DNA of 64,000 nucleotides from Parus major. Taxonomy: Eukaryota; Chordata; Aves; Passeriformes; Paridae. Positions 41,080 to 54,264 of the stretch are shown piece after piece. A program made the position numbers and the translations under genes. A model generated the notes under the pieces. That model worked only from the letters and a program-made list of their open reading frames with translations, ran no database searches and was not told the DNA's origin. Each line of letters opens with the position of its first letter. The stretch's first letter is position 1. The DNA lies in contig NC_031770.1 in NCBI RefSeq assembly GCF_001522545.3, forward strand, positions 6,661,321 to 6,725,320. The letters run 5' to 3'.

Positions 41080-41640
41080 TACCCTGTGTGACTGCTCTGC
41101 CTGTGCCCCAAACACCAAATCCTGTCAGGCTCTGGGCACCTCTGGAGCTACTAGTGAAGTAGCAGAGCCACTGCTAAAAATCCCAACTTGCTTTACAGGT
41201 TTCCTGGCACCTTTCAGCAGTATATGGAGGAAGAATGTACCAGACTTGTTGAAACAGAGTGATCTATGAGTGCATGGAAAAAAATTCTTCCAGCCATACC
41301 ATGACTGGAGATAGGGTGTGTCCTGTGCAGCTTGGGATGGGAAAGATTGTTTCCTGCAGGCAATCATCCTCCTCTGGCAGCTGCCTCTCCCCAGAGTGAG
41401 CTCAGAGGCGTGTGTAGGAGGATGGCCCATTCATCATGGCCCAGGTCTGCTGTCAGAGCCTGCTCCTGTGTGTGGCTGCAGGGATCTGCCTTGGAGTTGT
41501 GCTCCTTTAATCCCTCCACACTCTGCCTGCAGAACTCAGTCTTTGTGCTTGACATCATGGTGCCCTGCTTGGTCTTGTGGGCAGAGGAACAGGGCAGTCT
41601 TCACCTTGTGAAGACTTGTGACCTTGTGAAGACACACCTT
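41080..41640. other. GC-richer patch, unidentified
   Basis: About 560 bp with higher G+C than the flanks and several overlapping open frames of 64-111 codons in both directions. The frames overlap one another, have no recognisable domain and are expected where stop codons are rarer. It may be a diverged repeat body, perhaps related to the CR1 tail that begins 300 bp downstream, but this is not shown. Confidence 0.4.
41603..41633. repeat. Short direct duplication (18-bp period)
   Basis: ACCTTGTGAAGAC occurs at 41603-41615 and again at 41621-41633, separated by TTGTG. It lies at the end of a GC-richer patch. Confidence 0.85.
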
Positions 41641-41929
41641 CCTTGTGCCTCATTTCTGTGGCAATAATGAATGAATGCAGCATTTTAAAGTTTGGAAAGG
41701 ATTTAGACCTAGCTGTGCATTCATTTTGGATTTTCTTATTTGTGATTCCTCAAGACATAAGTTTATAAAAATAAGTCAGGAGGTACATGTTTCCCTATCT
41801 GCTCTCTAGTAATGAAATATCAAACAATCTTGTAACTGTTAGTAGATCAGAATTCCAGACATTTGTCTTAATGTTTTCTTCCTTGTTTAATAGGTGGTGG
41901 GGAAAAAATAACTGGTTGTTTCAAAATCC

Positions 41930-42008
41930 TGTGCAGGGCCAGGTGTTGGACTCTGTGGTCCTTCTGGGTGCCTTCTCCCAAGTCAGCACATCTGTCATTC
42001 TGTGATCA
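41930..42008 (+). mobile_element. CR1 LINE 3'-end fragment
   Basis: The sequence GTGCAGGGCCAGGTGTTGGA, then CTCTGTGGTCCTTCTGGGTG, CCTTCTCCCAAGTCAG and ATTCTGTGAT follows the tail of a common CR1 subfamily (GGGCCAGGAGTTGGACTC, GATGATCCTTGTGGGTCCC, TTCCAACTCAG, ATTCTATGATT) in order. Substitutions and small gaps indicate an old, truncated copy. It is in the sense direction relative to MACROD2. Ends are approximate. Confidence 0.75.
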
Positions 42009-42864
42009 TTTATTCAGTATTTGGAGATAGTTTGTCCAGATTTAAGGTGTCTGTTCCAGTGTGCTTCACCTCTGAGCTGTATGATTTGCTTCTAACCAAG
42101 GGCTTTGTGCAGCATGGAGGATCATGGCATTGGAGATAACAAGCTAGGCTCCACTATTGCATTTCCCTCCCTTTTCCTTTTATGCCTTCACAAAGCAGAG
42201 GAATGTTTTCCCTTGTGTTTCTTGAAGGAATCAGTGAGTAACTTTAGGAAAATAAAATTATTTTCTGGGAAGACCTGGGGCTTAAACCTAATACTGAAGC
42301 AGCAGGTGAAAAATCATAGTGAAGCTGGTTTTAATGTGGGAAGTGGAGAATGTGTAATTGAAACAGTATGCTGATGAAAAGGCATTATGTGAAACTGTCA
42401 GAAGTCATTATAATACACTAATTAACATGCTTTGCACCTTAGCTTATGCTGTTGTGTGCTAATATTTCTTCCTCTTCTACCTATTATATTCCTTAACATT
42501 TTTTGGAAGTATTTGGAGGCAGGCAGTGGTGTTTTCCATACTTTGCTCTTCTAAATGCTTTGTTAGAAAAACCTATCACCTGTATAATACGGATTTTCCT
42601 CTTGATAGCAATTTAATGTGTGTGCTTGGGCTTTTGTTTTCCTAATGCTTAAAACAGATTATAGCATAGATTGTATTTCATCCTAAGCAGATAATGTCAG
42701 ATTGTAAAGGGAAAACTTTATTCTGTGCATGTGACTGATACTTTCCCTTGCTTGAGGCTTATCTCCCTTATGTTGTGAGCTTTTACTGGAGAAAGCCTCC
42801 TGAACATAACAAATTGAAACAGCCCAATAGATCTTCATACCTCACAGGACTTCTGGAAATGCCT

Positions 42865-42882
42865 CAGTGTGAAATCACACTG
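42865..42882. repeat. Short perfect palindrome
   Basis: CAGTGTGA and TCACACTG are perfect inverted arms separated by two A. It is short enough to occur by chance in a window this size. Confidence 0.85.
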
Positions 42883-43904
42883 CTTAAAATGCCATCATAG
42901 CGTTTATGCACTACCTGAGGAAATAACAGCTTAGGCAATAGGTAGGGCAGGAATTGGTTCCATGAATTAATTTCATTCAGTGCACTAAATTTAGCTAATA
43001 ATGCTTTAGACTGATTACCATGATCTTTACATACTGAAGAATTTTGCCGCTGCTGCTCTTCCATTCTCCCTGGCACATCTACATAATGTGAAGTTTAATG
43101 CCTGCTACAGATTTTCAGTGCCTTTTGAGGCTTTAAAATACAAAAGGCAGGGCATAAGCTGATGCCCAGCCTTTCCTAACATGCCCACACTTTGCAAGGT
43201 TCAGTTGCTGAGCCCTCCTTCCCCAGATGTGCCAGCTGATTCCAAGCACTGACAGGGCTTCCTACTGCTCAGATATGTTTATCCATCTGCATAAACCTTA
43301 CCTCAGTTAATATTTTTGGCATGGAGGAATCAAAAATTGAAGATGAAAATGAGGAAAGTACCATGTGTTGAAGTAAATCTGGGATGAGAACAAACACAGT
43401 GAAATCAGACTCCTGTTTCTCTCCCTGGTGATGGATTTGAGATGGGAGCAGTTCTTTCAGTCCTGAGGTATTTAGAGCAATTTTGCTTTTTTCCAAGGCC
43501 AAACATGGAAAACTTTAGTACAGCAGGGGGAAAAGCTCTCAACAGAAAATTCTGTTTATGGAAACCGTTGTGCAATCCATGACTGTCAGGGCTTTTCTTG
43601 CTCCAGTGTGCATGCCCACATACACACCCCTGCTGAAAAATACCATTTACAGTTAATGCCTTAGGCACATCTCCAGTGTAGTGAACATGTATAATTTCTA
43701 ACATAATATTATGTGGTAACTGTTGGCAAACTGTTCACGCCATGATGGAAGTCAGCTTAGATTAATTACTTCTTGATGTTAGGAAATGGCAGCTCTGAGA
43801 GGTACAAGCTGTCCCTTGTGCTTCAGAGGCAAGTTACTGTCACGTCTGGGCTAGTTCCTCCTGCAAGTCACTGTGCTGGATGATCTGGGAACACTTGAGT
43901 CTGT

Positions 43905-44050
43905 CAGAGGATGCTGCCGGGGCAGGGTGTGGATTCGAGGCAGGGAACAAGGTCTGGGCTGTGGAGGGGTAGCCTGGGGGAAGGGGCTCACTTCCACTCA
44001 GGGGTACTGCTGGAAGGGTGGTTTTTTCCTTGGGCTGTGGCTGCCATGAG
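43905..44050. other. G-rich patch, unidentified
   Basis: G-rich on the + strand, with several short G runs (GGGGCAGGG, GGAGGGGTAG, CTGGGGGAAGGGGC). The spacing of GGGGG, GGGG and nearby GG runs is not a clean four-tract quadruplex motif. No gene is recognised. Confidence 0.35.
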
Positions 44051-44174
44051 CTATTCCTGAACTTTGACACTGATTGTGAAATTGTGTTTCCTCCTCTTTA
44101 CGTTCTTTGCGTAATCCTGTGAGAAATCGCTAGATATGCATCAGTCCTAGCGCTGCTTCAGGATTTCATGATTT

Positions 44175-44188
44175 CCCAGGATCCTGGG
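44175..44188. repeat. Perfect 14-bp palindrome
   Basis: CCCAGGATCCTGGG equals its own reverse complement with no spacer. No known site is assigned. Confidence 0.85.
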
Positions 44189-45192
44189 GATAAGGTGGGA
44201 CCTTCTGGCTGGGATCCTTTCTTCACTGAGTTTAGCAAAATACGTTTTACATAGGTGAAATTTTGCAAAAGCACAAAGGGGCAAGTTTTGGCTGTTTGTG
44301 AAACCCAGGCCTTTTGCTCTATGCTGAAATATATAAATAACACTTTTGGAAAAGCCTTTTGGTTTGCTCCCTAAGGTTGTGTCTTCATAATTGCTCTTCC
44401 CTAGATTTGTTCTCAGTTTCCAAACTTACCTGAGTGGTAAGGGGTAAGAATAGCACCAAAAAATTACTTAGATCCTTGTCTTCTCTTTTAATTCAACCAA
44501 AATTATTTCTGTAGTGACACAGTCCTGTAATTTTAATTTGGCAGGTCTTAGGTGCCTCGAATAACACATATAATCTGAATTATACCTGTACATTATAACT
44601 GGTGTTGGAATCATCTTTACCTTCTAAATCAAATCTATTTCATTTGTTCAAGTTCCTTTTTAATACTGGATTGCTTTCTGTATGTACCATTTTAGATCGA
44701 TTGGTTTGCTTTTCTGCTGTCAAGGCTTGCCCACTCCGTTGTTATCATTGGCAGTTCTGGAACACTTCTAATGTCCACTCAGTAAATTGAACATTCACTG
44801 GCAGTTGTTTTCCACAGCAGCTAATACAGTGCATCATCTCTAGTTGTTTCCTACTTTAATGTCTATTTGAGTCAGAAAATAATGGGTTTTAACTGGACAA
44901 ACCTGATTCTTTTTCCCTGGCTTAGTAAATGTACTGTACCTACAAAATTTAGGATATATTCAGGTAAGGAACCAATAAAAAGGACATTAATATTGAATCT
45001 CTAAGATGAAACTTTTAGATATGTAGCACGCTGCCTGATAAAATAAGCTAAATTCTCAAATGTGCTGTAGTACTAGTTTTTTCCTGTCCAGACTGGTCTC
45101 CACTTATAAAAAAATATTTATCCCATTTTTTTTTTTTATTTGGTAGAGAATAAACTACTTAACGCTAGCACTAGAAGATTTCCACTTATATT

Positions 45193-45442
45193 CAAGAGGG
45201 AAATGGCTTTAAACTGACAGAGGGAAGGGTTCACTTGGATATTAGGAGGAAATTCTTCTCTTTGAGGGTGGTTGAATGGATTGCCCAGACAGATTGTGAA
45301 TGCCCCATCCCTGGAAGTGTTCAAGGCCAGGCTGGATGGAGCTCTGAGCAACCTGGTCCAGTGAAAGGTGTCCCTGCCCATGGCAGGGAGTTGGAACAAG
45401 ATTTGTAAGGTCCCTTCTACCTGAACCATTCTGTGATTGTGA
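45193..45442 (+). mobile_element. CR1 LINE 3' untranslated fragment
   Basis: This is a clear CR1 tail of about 250 bp. Diagnostic blocks in order are GGGAAATGGCTTTAAACTGA, GATATTAGGAGGAAATTCTT, ATGCCCCATCCCTGGAAGTG, TTCAAGGCCAGGCTGGATGG, CAACCTGGTCCAGTG, TGTCCCTGCCCATGGCAGGG, AAGGTCCCTTCTACC and CATTCTGTGATTGTGA. CR1 copies are usually 5'-truncated and end in short ATTCTRTGA-type repeats, as here. No reverse-transcriptase coding remains. It lies in the sense direction relative to MACROD2. Confidence 0.95.
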
Positions 45443-48400
45443 AAAATCTATCAGGCAGTCAACAAGAGTTTTCTAAATCTCACTCTATTGCTTCCAGTAG
45501 CAGTGTCAGGTATTTATAGTAAAAGCAATTATGTTTGGTGGGGGTGGTGGTGATGGGGACAGACAGGATGGAAAGCGGTTATAAAACGCCATTTCTCGCA
45601 AGTGGTAGATGTCAAACAAAATGTAAAATCTAAAGGTGCCATGTAAGCTCGGCTCTCAAAACCTTTGTTTGGAAGACATGAGTTTTACTGACAGCTTATG
45701 ACAGAAAAGGCTTATATTTTCCAGGGTGGGCTGAAATGTGGCTGAAATGGATGGCAGTCAATCCCAGCCATTCATATCTCTGGTTTTCACGTTTTGAGGC
45801 AGCTAGAATGAGATGAAAAAAGTACTAAAGAAGCACAAAAGAAGTAATTGCAACCTAATCATGCTTAATTATTAGGCATGTGTTTAATTTTAGGCATATA
45901 AATAGGCCTGCTGAAGGGAAAAGGACATATTCTTTTCATTGCCTAATAAGACTTTTGTCATATGTACGCTCTTGAAGTAGTTGGATGTTTCTGATATTTT
46001 AACATGAGGATCTTTACAGTCATCCAGTTACACAGGCTTTTTGTTAAATAGGCTTTAACTCTTTATTGGAGTTAGTTAAATGGGCTTTAACTTGTTCCCT
46101 GAGAATAAAATAACCTGACAGTAGTATTATCGAAATGGATAATGTAGCCATGTTTCATTGCCTTGGTTCAGGTTTATACCAGCCACTTGTTTTGCCCTTT
46201 TTATTTACATTTGTCATTTTTGTCCTTTTTTTTTTCTCTCCCCACTGAAAAAGGAAGCACATGTTTCTCACTGTTTGTATTAATGAACCTTTGATGCCAT
46301 TGCTAAATGTAGCAGGTAGGGGCAACTTATCCTTGGTGTCTATTAATGATTGCACACAGCATTATTAATTTCTCACGTGGAGAGAACCTGTTGATATACT
46401 TTTATATATTTTCCAGAGTGGATGCTGAGTTTTCTCCAAGGACAGTCTTTTTTTTTTGTGGCATTCTGACCCAAACAGAAAAGATTTTGTTCCTCTGTCA
46501 TGCATCAGCACAGGTGGAACTTTTATGTGAACACATCTTCCTGCTTAGAATGTCTGCATCAGAGCTGGTTACACAATTACTTTAACAAAAATATGTATCT
46601 TCATACCATCATAGGAAAAATTACTTAAACAATAAAGAATTGTATTTTTCACCATAAAGGCTAAGAGTTTTAAACATCTTTTTATGTATCTGGCACTAAA
46701 GGGATGGTATTTTACAGGGATTCTTCCTGTTTGCAGCATGTATTATTAGAGCAGAAATGTGTTGCATTTGAGCTTAGACTTAGATCTGCTTTTTACCTCC
46801 AGAGATACATAGCATAAGTTTTCACTTCTGAAAGTTCATGTGTGCTGACATTCTCATTTTTAACTCATTAGGAGCCTCTAGAGCAGAGAGGCTGAGGTAT
46901 GCTTTGTGGTCCTGAATTTATATATCTCTTGGGTAACAGTAGAGCCTTAAAAGCTCCAGAGAGCTGAGTTTCAAAGAATATGGCAAGCCAAAAGGTTGAC
47001 TAAAATCATGTGTCCCTGCACCTAACCCCATCACCCCAGTCATTTTCAATTGTTCATTGGCATATGCTTTTCAGTCTTGTTCAATAACAGGTTTGCAGAC
47101 CTTTGACATCTCTATTTAAAAATGAACTGACAGCTTTCCAGCAACAGCTGGTAAAAGGCACTTCTAACTGTTCATTATGAAATGGATTTCAAAAAAACAC
47201 ATAGTTTCATATTTCCTACTTTGCCTCTAAGTTCAAAATAATTTTTACTGATTTTTTTTTGTTTCTGCTTAACATAGATTTAGCTTATAATGTAATATAT
47301 AAGCTTTATGCTTTACTGAACATTTCCTTCTGTGGGAAGCGTGAAACCAACAGTCTTGGCATGGTGTGTCAGCATTGTGAGTAAATTTTATAATTGGTTG
47401 AATTGCTTTTAAAATGTTACCTACAATAATTTCCTCAGATGCTGCAGCTCCAATTTTTCTATACAGTTCAAAGAGACCACACAGCTGATGATAATTTGAA
47501 TTGTTTTTGCAATTTAAACATAGCAAATTGAAATCTAACTTGGGGCATCCCATTGAAATGCAGTAGCAACTATTGGTAATATTTCTCCCTAAATTACTTT
47601 ATAAATAGGTCAATTTCCCATTCATACTCCTGGTTAATCTAAGCAGCCAGGTATAGAGGAAAAGTCAGGGCTTTTCTGCAGTCTGCTGGCAAAGGTTGTA
47701 ACAAGGAAATAGTTTCTAACATAAAAGCCTGTCCACATGCTTACACAGTCCTAAATGCAAATTTTAAAGCTAATTTCCATTTCACTATTCAGATATTTCC
47801 TTAGACTGATGGCTGGAATTTTCTTAATAATATGAAGTACACGGGTGTGTGTTTATGAAAAATCTGAAGCCTTATATTTTCTGTGATGGCAGTAATCATC
47901 ATCTAGGCAAAAAGCATTCATCTCCCTGCTCTGATCTTCAACCACTACTATCATGCTAGTGAAAGCTCCCCAAATATGTCAATTCGCTTTCAGGCTTTGA
48001 TCCCTGACTCTTTTCTTGAGTTCCCCCAGGGCAACATTCCACTTCCCTGACCATCTTGTATGTAAATTGTTTTCAAATGAGTGAATTAATCAACATTGCT
48101 GAACCTTAATTGAAAATACAACTGATGGTGCATGTCAGTTCATTCAAGTTAGAAATATATTTTAATTTTTGTGCTCCCCAGAGTAATTAGCATTTCTTAC
48201 TTTAACTTTTCAACCCTTCAAAATTACATAGGGATTTTAACCTGAAAAATGCTGAAATTACCATTGTCAAATGCCAACTTTTAACTGCCCTTCTGTTAAA
48301 TGCCATGAGAATATCCTAAGAAATTTTCATCAAAAAGTTTTGAAGACAGGTAAGGCAGAATCTCCTACCAGGAGATAAAGGATGGTGGTAGCCATGCAAA

Positions 48401-50353
48401 GGGGTAGCCTGTTGGCTATTGCAGACAAATATTTGAGGTCAAGGATTTCATGTTTTCTCTCTCTACAGTTATATCTCCAGTTTGTTGCTAATACAATTGT
48501 TACTGTTGGCTTCAAGCAATGCCTTCCCCACCTTTTTCAGGATATTAAATGAATAAAGTGGTTCATGTGATTCAAACAGCTGTACTAGGAAGAAGGTGGG
48601 GGTTTTTTAAACTATTCTTATTTTTAAATTGAAGAGCTTATTAAAAAAGAAGCACTTCAGCAAGTTAAATTACTTAATGCTGCACATCCTTGCAACCCTA
48701 ATGACTTCCAGATGGAGCAATTTATACTTCTAAGAGAGAGCTAATTTTTAAAGTGAATCGGGAGTTTGGGTATCTGCATCTTGGAGCACCCTTGTACATT
48801 GCAGAGCCAAAGCCCTTAAAAAATTAAGCAATCTAGTTTTGAAAATAAGTACTTTATTTTTAAACTTTATTTAAGTAGTTCCTATTAAAAACAGATTTTA
48901 TTTCCTGCTGCTACTCAGATGCATTCTTTGAAACTGCAGTAAACAGAGGCAGGAGAGTAGGAAATGTAATTTGGTGAAATACCTCTGGAAAGACAACCTC
49001 TGTGTAGGTGAAAGTGAGATAACTTTATATGTGCCATTCAAGGTGCTTCATAATAATTGCTGTCTTTGCTAAAAATCTTCTGTTTCTCCTCACACAGCTT
49101 GTTTTTAAATCCCACTTTAATGTTATCTTTTACAAGTTAATTGCTTTCAATAACTAATACGTTTCTTTCTATCTAGTGGGCCTGAGGAAATGAACACCTC
49201 TCACTGTTGCAGTGTTCAGACATTGTCTCTATAAAATCAATGCAAAATCACAGTGTCATGAGTCACTTCTTGGCCTCTTGGGGCACTTTCTTAAAACACT
49301 GACAATTTCTTACTGATCTAAACACGATGTAGCAGAATCTTTTCCCCAGCAGTGTTACACAGGCTCAGATTCCCTGCAAAAAGGGTTGAGTATAGTGGTG
49401 TTTGTTGCTCAGAGCTCTAACTATCCTTAGAGAGTGGACAGAGAGTCTCTGTCTCTGCAGCTGAAAAGAAAACTTAGTAAGTATCAAGAAAATACAACGT
49501 CTATAGACAATTCTATTTGGAATTTTAGCTGTTTCTACTTGGGAGTGTTGTATTTCTTTCAGTGAGTGTGATTTCAAAAGATGGATTCATGGTTACCCCC
49601 ACTGCTCACTTCTGTTTCATTGCTTAGAAGACAAAAGGAAAGAATAGTACAACTTATCTAATACTTTAAATTAAGGCTTGAAAATGCTAAATCATATGTT
49701 CATTTTGCTGTACAGATGTACGTAAAAATTTCAATGTCGAGTTCTGTATAATTTGCTTTTAGTGTCAGTGGAGGATAGGCTAGGAAACATGGTAAATCAT
49801 GGGAAATTATAGACACAATTTTTCTCTTTGTGCTAAGAAAATAAAGGGGAAAGAGCAAGGGAGTTGTACTGGGATACACCAGGCTGTAAGGACCGAGTGA
49901 ATCATGCCACGTTCACTGGCATGTCGATACCAAGATAACACCAAGTACATGTCATCATTTTTTACCTTGTGGCCTTTTCTGTTTGTGTGGTGGTTTCTTG
50001 GGCAGCCAAGGGCAGGTTCCAAATCACCCCCTTGTCCCTAAAGATGATAGGAAGGGCTAGCACTGGAACCTGCCCAGGACATCCCATCAGCTCAGTGTTT
50101 GGGTAACTGCATTGCTTCCAATAGCCAGGGCAAAAGCACCACTGTCACTTTCCCCTGAAGACAGCAGGTTTTATTTCATAATGAATTCTGTTAGAAAAGG
50201 AAAAAAGGTGCGTTTTATCATGTTTTGTGCTTGTCAGAGGTGTTTTTATTTACTTTGAAGTCAGTTGAATGCTGAAACAGGCCTGGATTCTCTTTGTGCT
50301 TCCTCCCTACCTGAAGCCTCAGTAATTTATGTAGACATTTTACTTTTAAATAC

Positions 50354-50397
50354 TAAATAAAATAAAATAAATAAATATACAATAAAATAAAATAAAA
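50354..50397. repeat. (AAAAT)n/(AAAT)n microsatellite
   Basis: Imperfect AAAAT and AAAT units interrupted once by ATATACAAT. An A/T-only simple repeat apart from a single C. Confidence 0.85.
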
Positions 50398-53300
50398 GAT
50401 TTTAATTATCTGTAAATTTACATTATACCTTTTCCCATCATAGATGGTCACAGAAAAACTAATTATCAAAATATATCTTAGATCAAAATATAGTGTAAAA
50501 ACTTTAGCAAGTTTGCATGTTGTAGGCTAAGAATTTTTCCTACCATGAGTTTTTAAGTTGTAAATACAATCTATTTTAATGATAATGTATTAGCATTTAA
50601 TTTCAGAAAGCTACAGTTTCTGTCATTACTGTGTGTCTATGACAAACTCATGTACAGTTATTGGAACATACATATGGACCATTTTTTATTCTCATTTTGA
50701 ATTTGTTACTTGAGCCAAGCATGAAAGATTTTTTACAATTTTCATGCTACAATAATTGGGTGATAATAACTTTAGTATTTGGAAGAGTAAAGGAAAAGAG
50801 CAGTGTTATGACATACCACCCTTACAGAACCTACCAGCTCATGAAAACATGTAAATCCATGGTGTTAATGTTTGGCACTCTCAGTTGCTAGAAATATCCC
50901 TGATTTTTGGATTGTTGTTTTAAGTTTTCTTCAATCAAATCTTTATATCAAAACCAGAAGTGTGTGCCTTGATATATATTTACTAAATATGTTTATAAAA
51001 GCTGACACTGTAAAATGATCTAAAAGTAAACCCTCTTTTTTTCTGGAGCAGGTCATGCTCCTGGGGCACAAGATTTTATAGTGCTGTGGGTTGGTTCAGC
51101 ATAGAATTTACAGACTTGAAGATTTGCTACTGCTCATTTTATGAAAGCTAGATTACAAATGAAAGACTGTGTATTCATGTGATATGCGAAGCCTAGGCCT
51201 GCCTTGCCAGCTGGTCAGCTGCCAGGTATAAATTATGCTGTAGGTATTTTCATGTAGAATATGGATAACATACTGCAATTTCTGTGTTTAATTTATTAAA
51301 GTACAGTGAAAAGCAATATATAGTCAGCATTTGTGTCCTTTAACTGCACACTAGGCATATGCTTTTGTTCTAAATGTAATCAAAATTATGGTATCTCAGA
51401 TACCACTTAGTGAAATCCATTGGCAAAGGCTACAGTTTTTATTGTGATGACTATATTTTTGCATGTCTTTAAACTAAATGGCTTTGCTGTTGCTGCTGAT
51501 TTTGGAGGCGATGTTCTTTTCCTTGCAGCATGGTGCACAGCTGCTTTGTGGAACGGGGAATGTTGTAAGGTTGGTGGTATTCCCACTTTTCAGGTCCGTA
51601 CTAATAACAGGGAAATAAATCAAAATCATTACTCTGATGCTCTTCCACATATTTCTAACACCTGCTTCCATGGGTGGCCATGGATAAATTAAGTAGTCCC
51701 ATGGCTCAGTTTAAAGTGCCTTCATCTATATTGGCAGCAGTTTCCTTGTGCTCAGAGGAACATCCCACAGGCACAGACTCTCTTGGAAGATCATTACAGC
51801 ATAGTATATGAGGCTTAGTATAGTTTAAAAAAATTCACATGCAAATCTTCCATTTGGACTCAGTACAGGTATAGTGAGTAGAAAATTATTGCATGATGTC
51901 TTCCTTCCTAAAGCAGCTTAAAAGTTGATGTGAAGTTATCTTTGAAGATTCAACTGCCAATTAAAGCACTAGCATCATAATCAGTCATTACAGTATACTG
52001 TATTTTAATAACCTGAAGAGCTAAATCTTCTTTTTTATCTTGGACCACGTCTCCACATATTTTGTTTCCATCTGAGATGTCAGACATTCAAATGGTTTTC
52101 AGAAATTGGTCATCTACTCCTGGGGCCCAGGATGTCTTGATTTTAGCTAGTCCATAAGGAAGTTTGAGTTTTAGGGAAATGTTTATGCAATATTTATACC
52201 AATATTTATTGTAAACTGTTATTGTCTGATCTTTGCTGCATAAAGAAGGTCATGTGTCACTTTTTAAATTCCTTTAAAATTTGCTTAGTATTCCATCAGT
52301 GAGGGTATAAGCTCTGTCCAAAGAAAAAGGTTTCTCTTTTGGTCCTGACACATAATAAAAGAACCCAACTATCCTTTGTAATCAGGGTAAAATCTGGGTT
52401 CTGAGCAGAAATCTGTGGGCTTCTCTAGCGTCTATATAGTGAATTAGAACCCTGAATATTTTTATAGCTATAACCTTGAGCAGTTGTTTTGGGATAGATA
52501 CCAATAAATATAATGGGTCCACTGGGGAGAGACAGAGCATTTTCAGATTTATGAAGGGGAAAAAAATCAATAGTCTCCCTGAGGCTGTATAAGTCATGAG
52601 TAGTACCAGTAGTTTTATGCAAAGTTGACAATATCATGAAATATAAACGCTGGGTTTGGAATGTTACCAGGAATTAAAGTGGCATTAAAAAGAAAAGTAA
52701 ATGTTTTGGCATATGGATTAAGAAGGTGGTTTGTATTTCTTATCGTTTTGCACTGCAAATTCCTTTCAACTGAGCAATAAAAGACGGTTCAGAAAAGATT
52801 TAAGAAGAGGTTGGTTCTCAGTCCACATGTCTCATCTGAATTATGTCTTTCACCACCCCCTATTAAATGTGTCTGTCTCTGAGGAATGCTCATTCTGTAA
52901 CTGGCGGCTTGCTGGGACTGCTCTTGAGCTAGCAGGATGTCATGGAAATAGGAATAGATGCTGATTTTGAAATGGATGTATGTGCTGTTCACTTAACACA
53001 TAGCAATAACAGTTAAATTGCAAATAGTCACATCTACATACACAACAGTTTGGAGAAGTTGTCTGGTTGCTCCCAAGTCTCCCTGATTGTCCTCCTCTGC
53101 ACATGCTGGTTTGGTTTTCAGATTGTTGGTGAGTTTTGTCTCAAAACAAAGGGAAAAGAGAAAGAAAATGTGCTCAAGTTTAGAGATATATATCTATGTA
53201 TAAAACCATCAACTGTTACATGAGTAACACAAATCGCACTGTGGCATGAATTGATGTGTGTGTATTGGAAATTGTACTTCTGTCTTTGAAGGATTACTTC

Positions 53301-53949
53301 CATAAGAGTGACCTGTATTTGTGAGTGAAACAAAGGAAAAAATAAGTCTGTACTGCAAACTCCATGGTTCAGTGCTGTCCTTTCAAGTACAAGTCCAATT
53401 TGCAAACCATCTTGTTCTGTTCCTACCCCATCAGCATTTTTTAAATTATTGTTTTTCATTTTCCCGTATACATTGCAATATATCCAAAGAGTAACAGTGT
53501 CCTGAGGTGTTTCTCTTCTACTTGCTTTAAAAAGTCTGTTGGCAAGGAATTTGGGATGACTTCTTATGGTACTCTATCATGTTGTGATTGTGGTGTGTTG
53601 TTTGAAGATGAGGAAGATTTCATTGAGGAAGTTTCAGGTTTATTTTACCTCAGTATACTAGACATTTAGATACCACAGAAAAGATCACACAATAAGAATG
53701 TAAGGGATGTTACATTGAGAGGTATTGAGAAGTATTTTATTTCTGCTGTTCCCCAAAAAAAGAAAAACTGGGAAATTGAGAAGCTTAGCAGCATCTGAAA
53801 GATTTTCCCACTCTTTATCTACACTATGAAAGACTTAAGGGAGATACTTGTTTTACATATGGACTGGAAGAGAATCCTGCTTACTCCTTGCTAGTTATGG
53901 TAATAGAGGTATAAATAAGAAGACCTATGCAATCTACACTTGCATCTGT

Positions 53950-54258
53950 GGAGCAGCTTTCTGGTCAGAGCTCGAGGCTGGGCTGCCCAAGCAGGAGCCG
54001 CTGGCTCTGCCCGCGCAGGTCGATTCATGTGGCCAAACCTCCTCCCGCTGCCTCCTGTCCCCAGCAGCCTTTGAGGTGGGCAGGTAGGGCTGGGTGTTAG
54101 GCATGTTCTCTTCCATGGTCACAGGCAGCTGTGTTGTGAACAGAGGGTAACTGTGTCTTTTCCCATGTGAACGGTGTGATAAATACAGGAACCCGTGCTT
54201 GAGCGCAGTCCTTGGCAAGATGGGCTTTGCAGAGCCTTTTCCACCACCAGCCATGATG
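53950..54258. other. GC- and CpG-richer patch next to the solo LTR, unidentified
   Basis: About 300 bp are visibly richer in G+C and CpG (for example CTCGAGG, GCCCGCGCAGG and GTCGATT) than the surrounding AT-rich intron. A 122-codon open frame lies on the minus strand (53934-54302) but shows no recognisable domain and extends into the LTR. It could be an older mobile-element fragment or simply a GC-rich segment. I do not recognise it. Confidence 0.5.
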
Positions 54259-54264
54259 CTCACC
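54259..54264. repeat. Left target-site duplication of the solo LTR
   Basis: CTCACC, identical to 54544-54549 on the other side of the LTR. Confidence 0.9.

Noticed and set aside
41318..41667. Overlapping 97- and 111-codon frames on + and 101- and 64-codon frames on -
   Set aside because: They are mutually overlapping frames in a GC-richer patch, with no recognisable protein domain in any of them.
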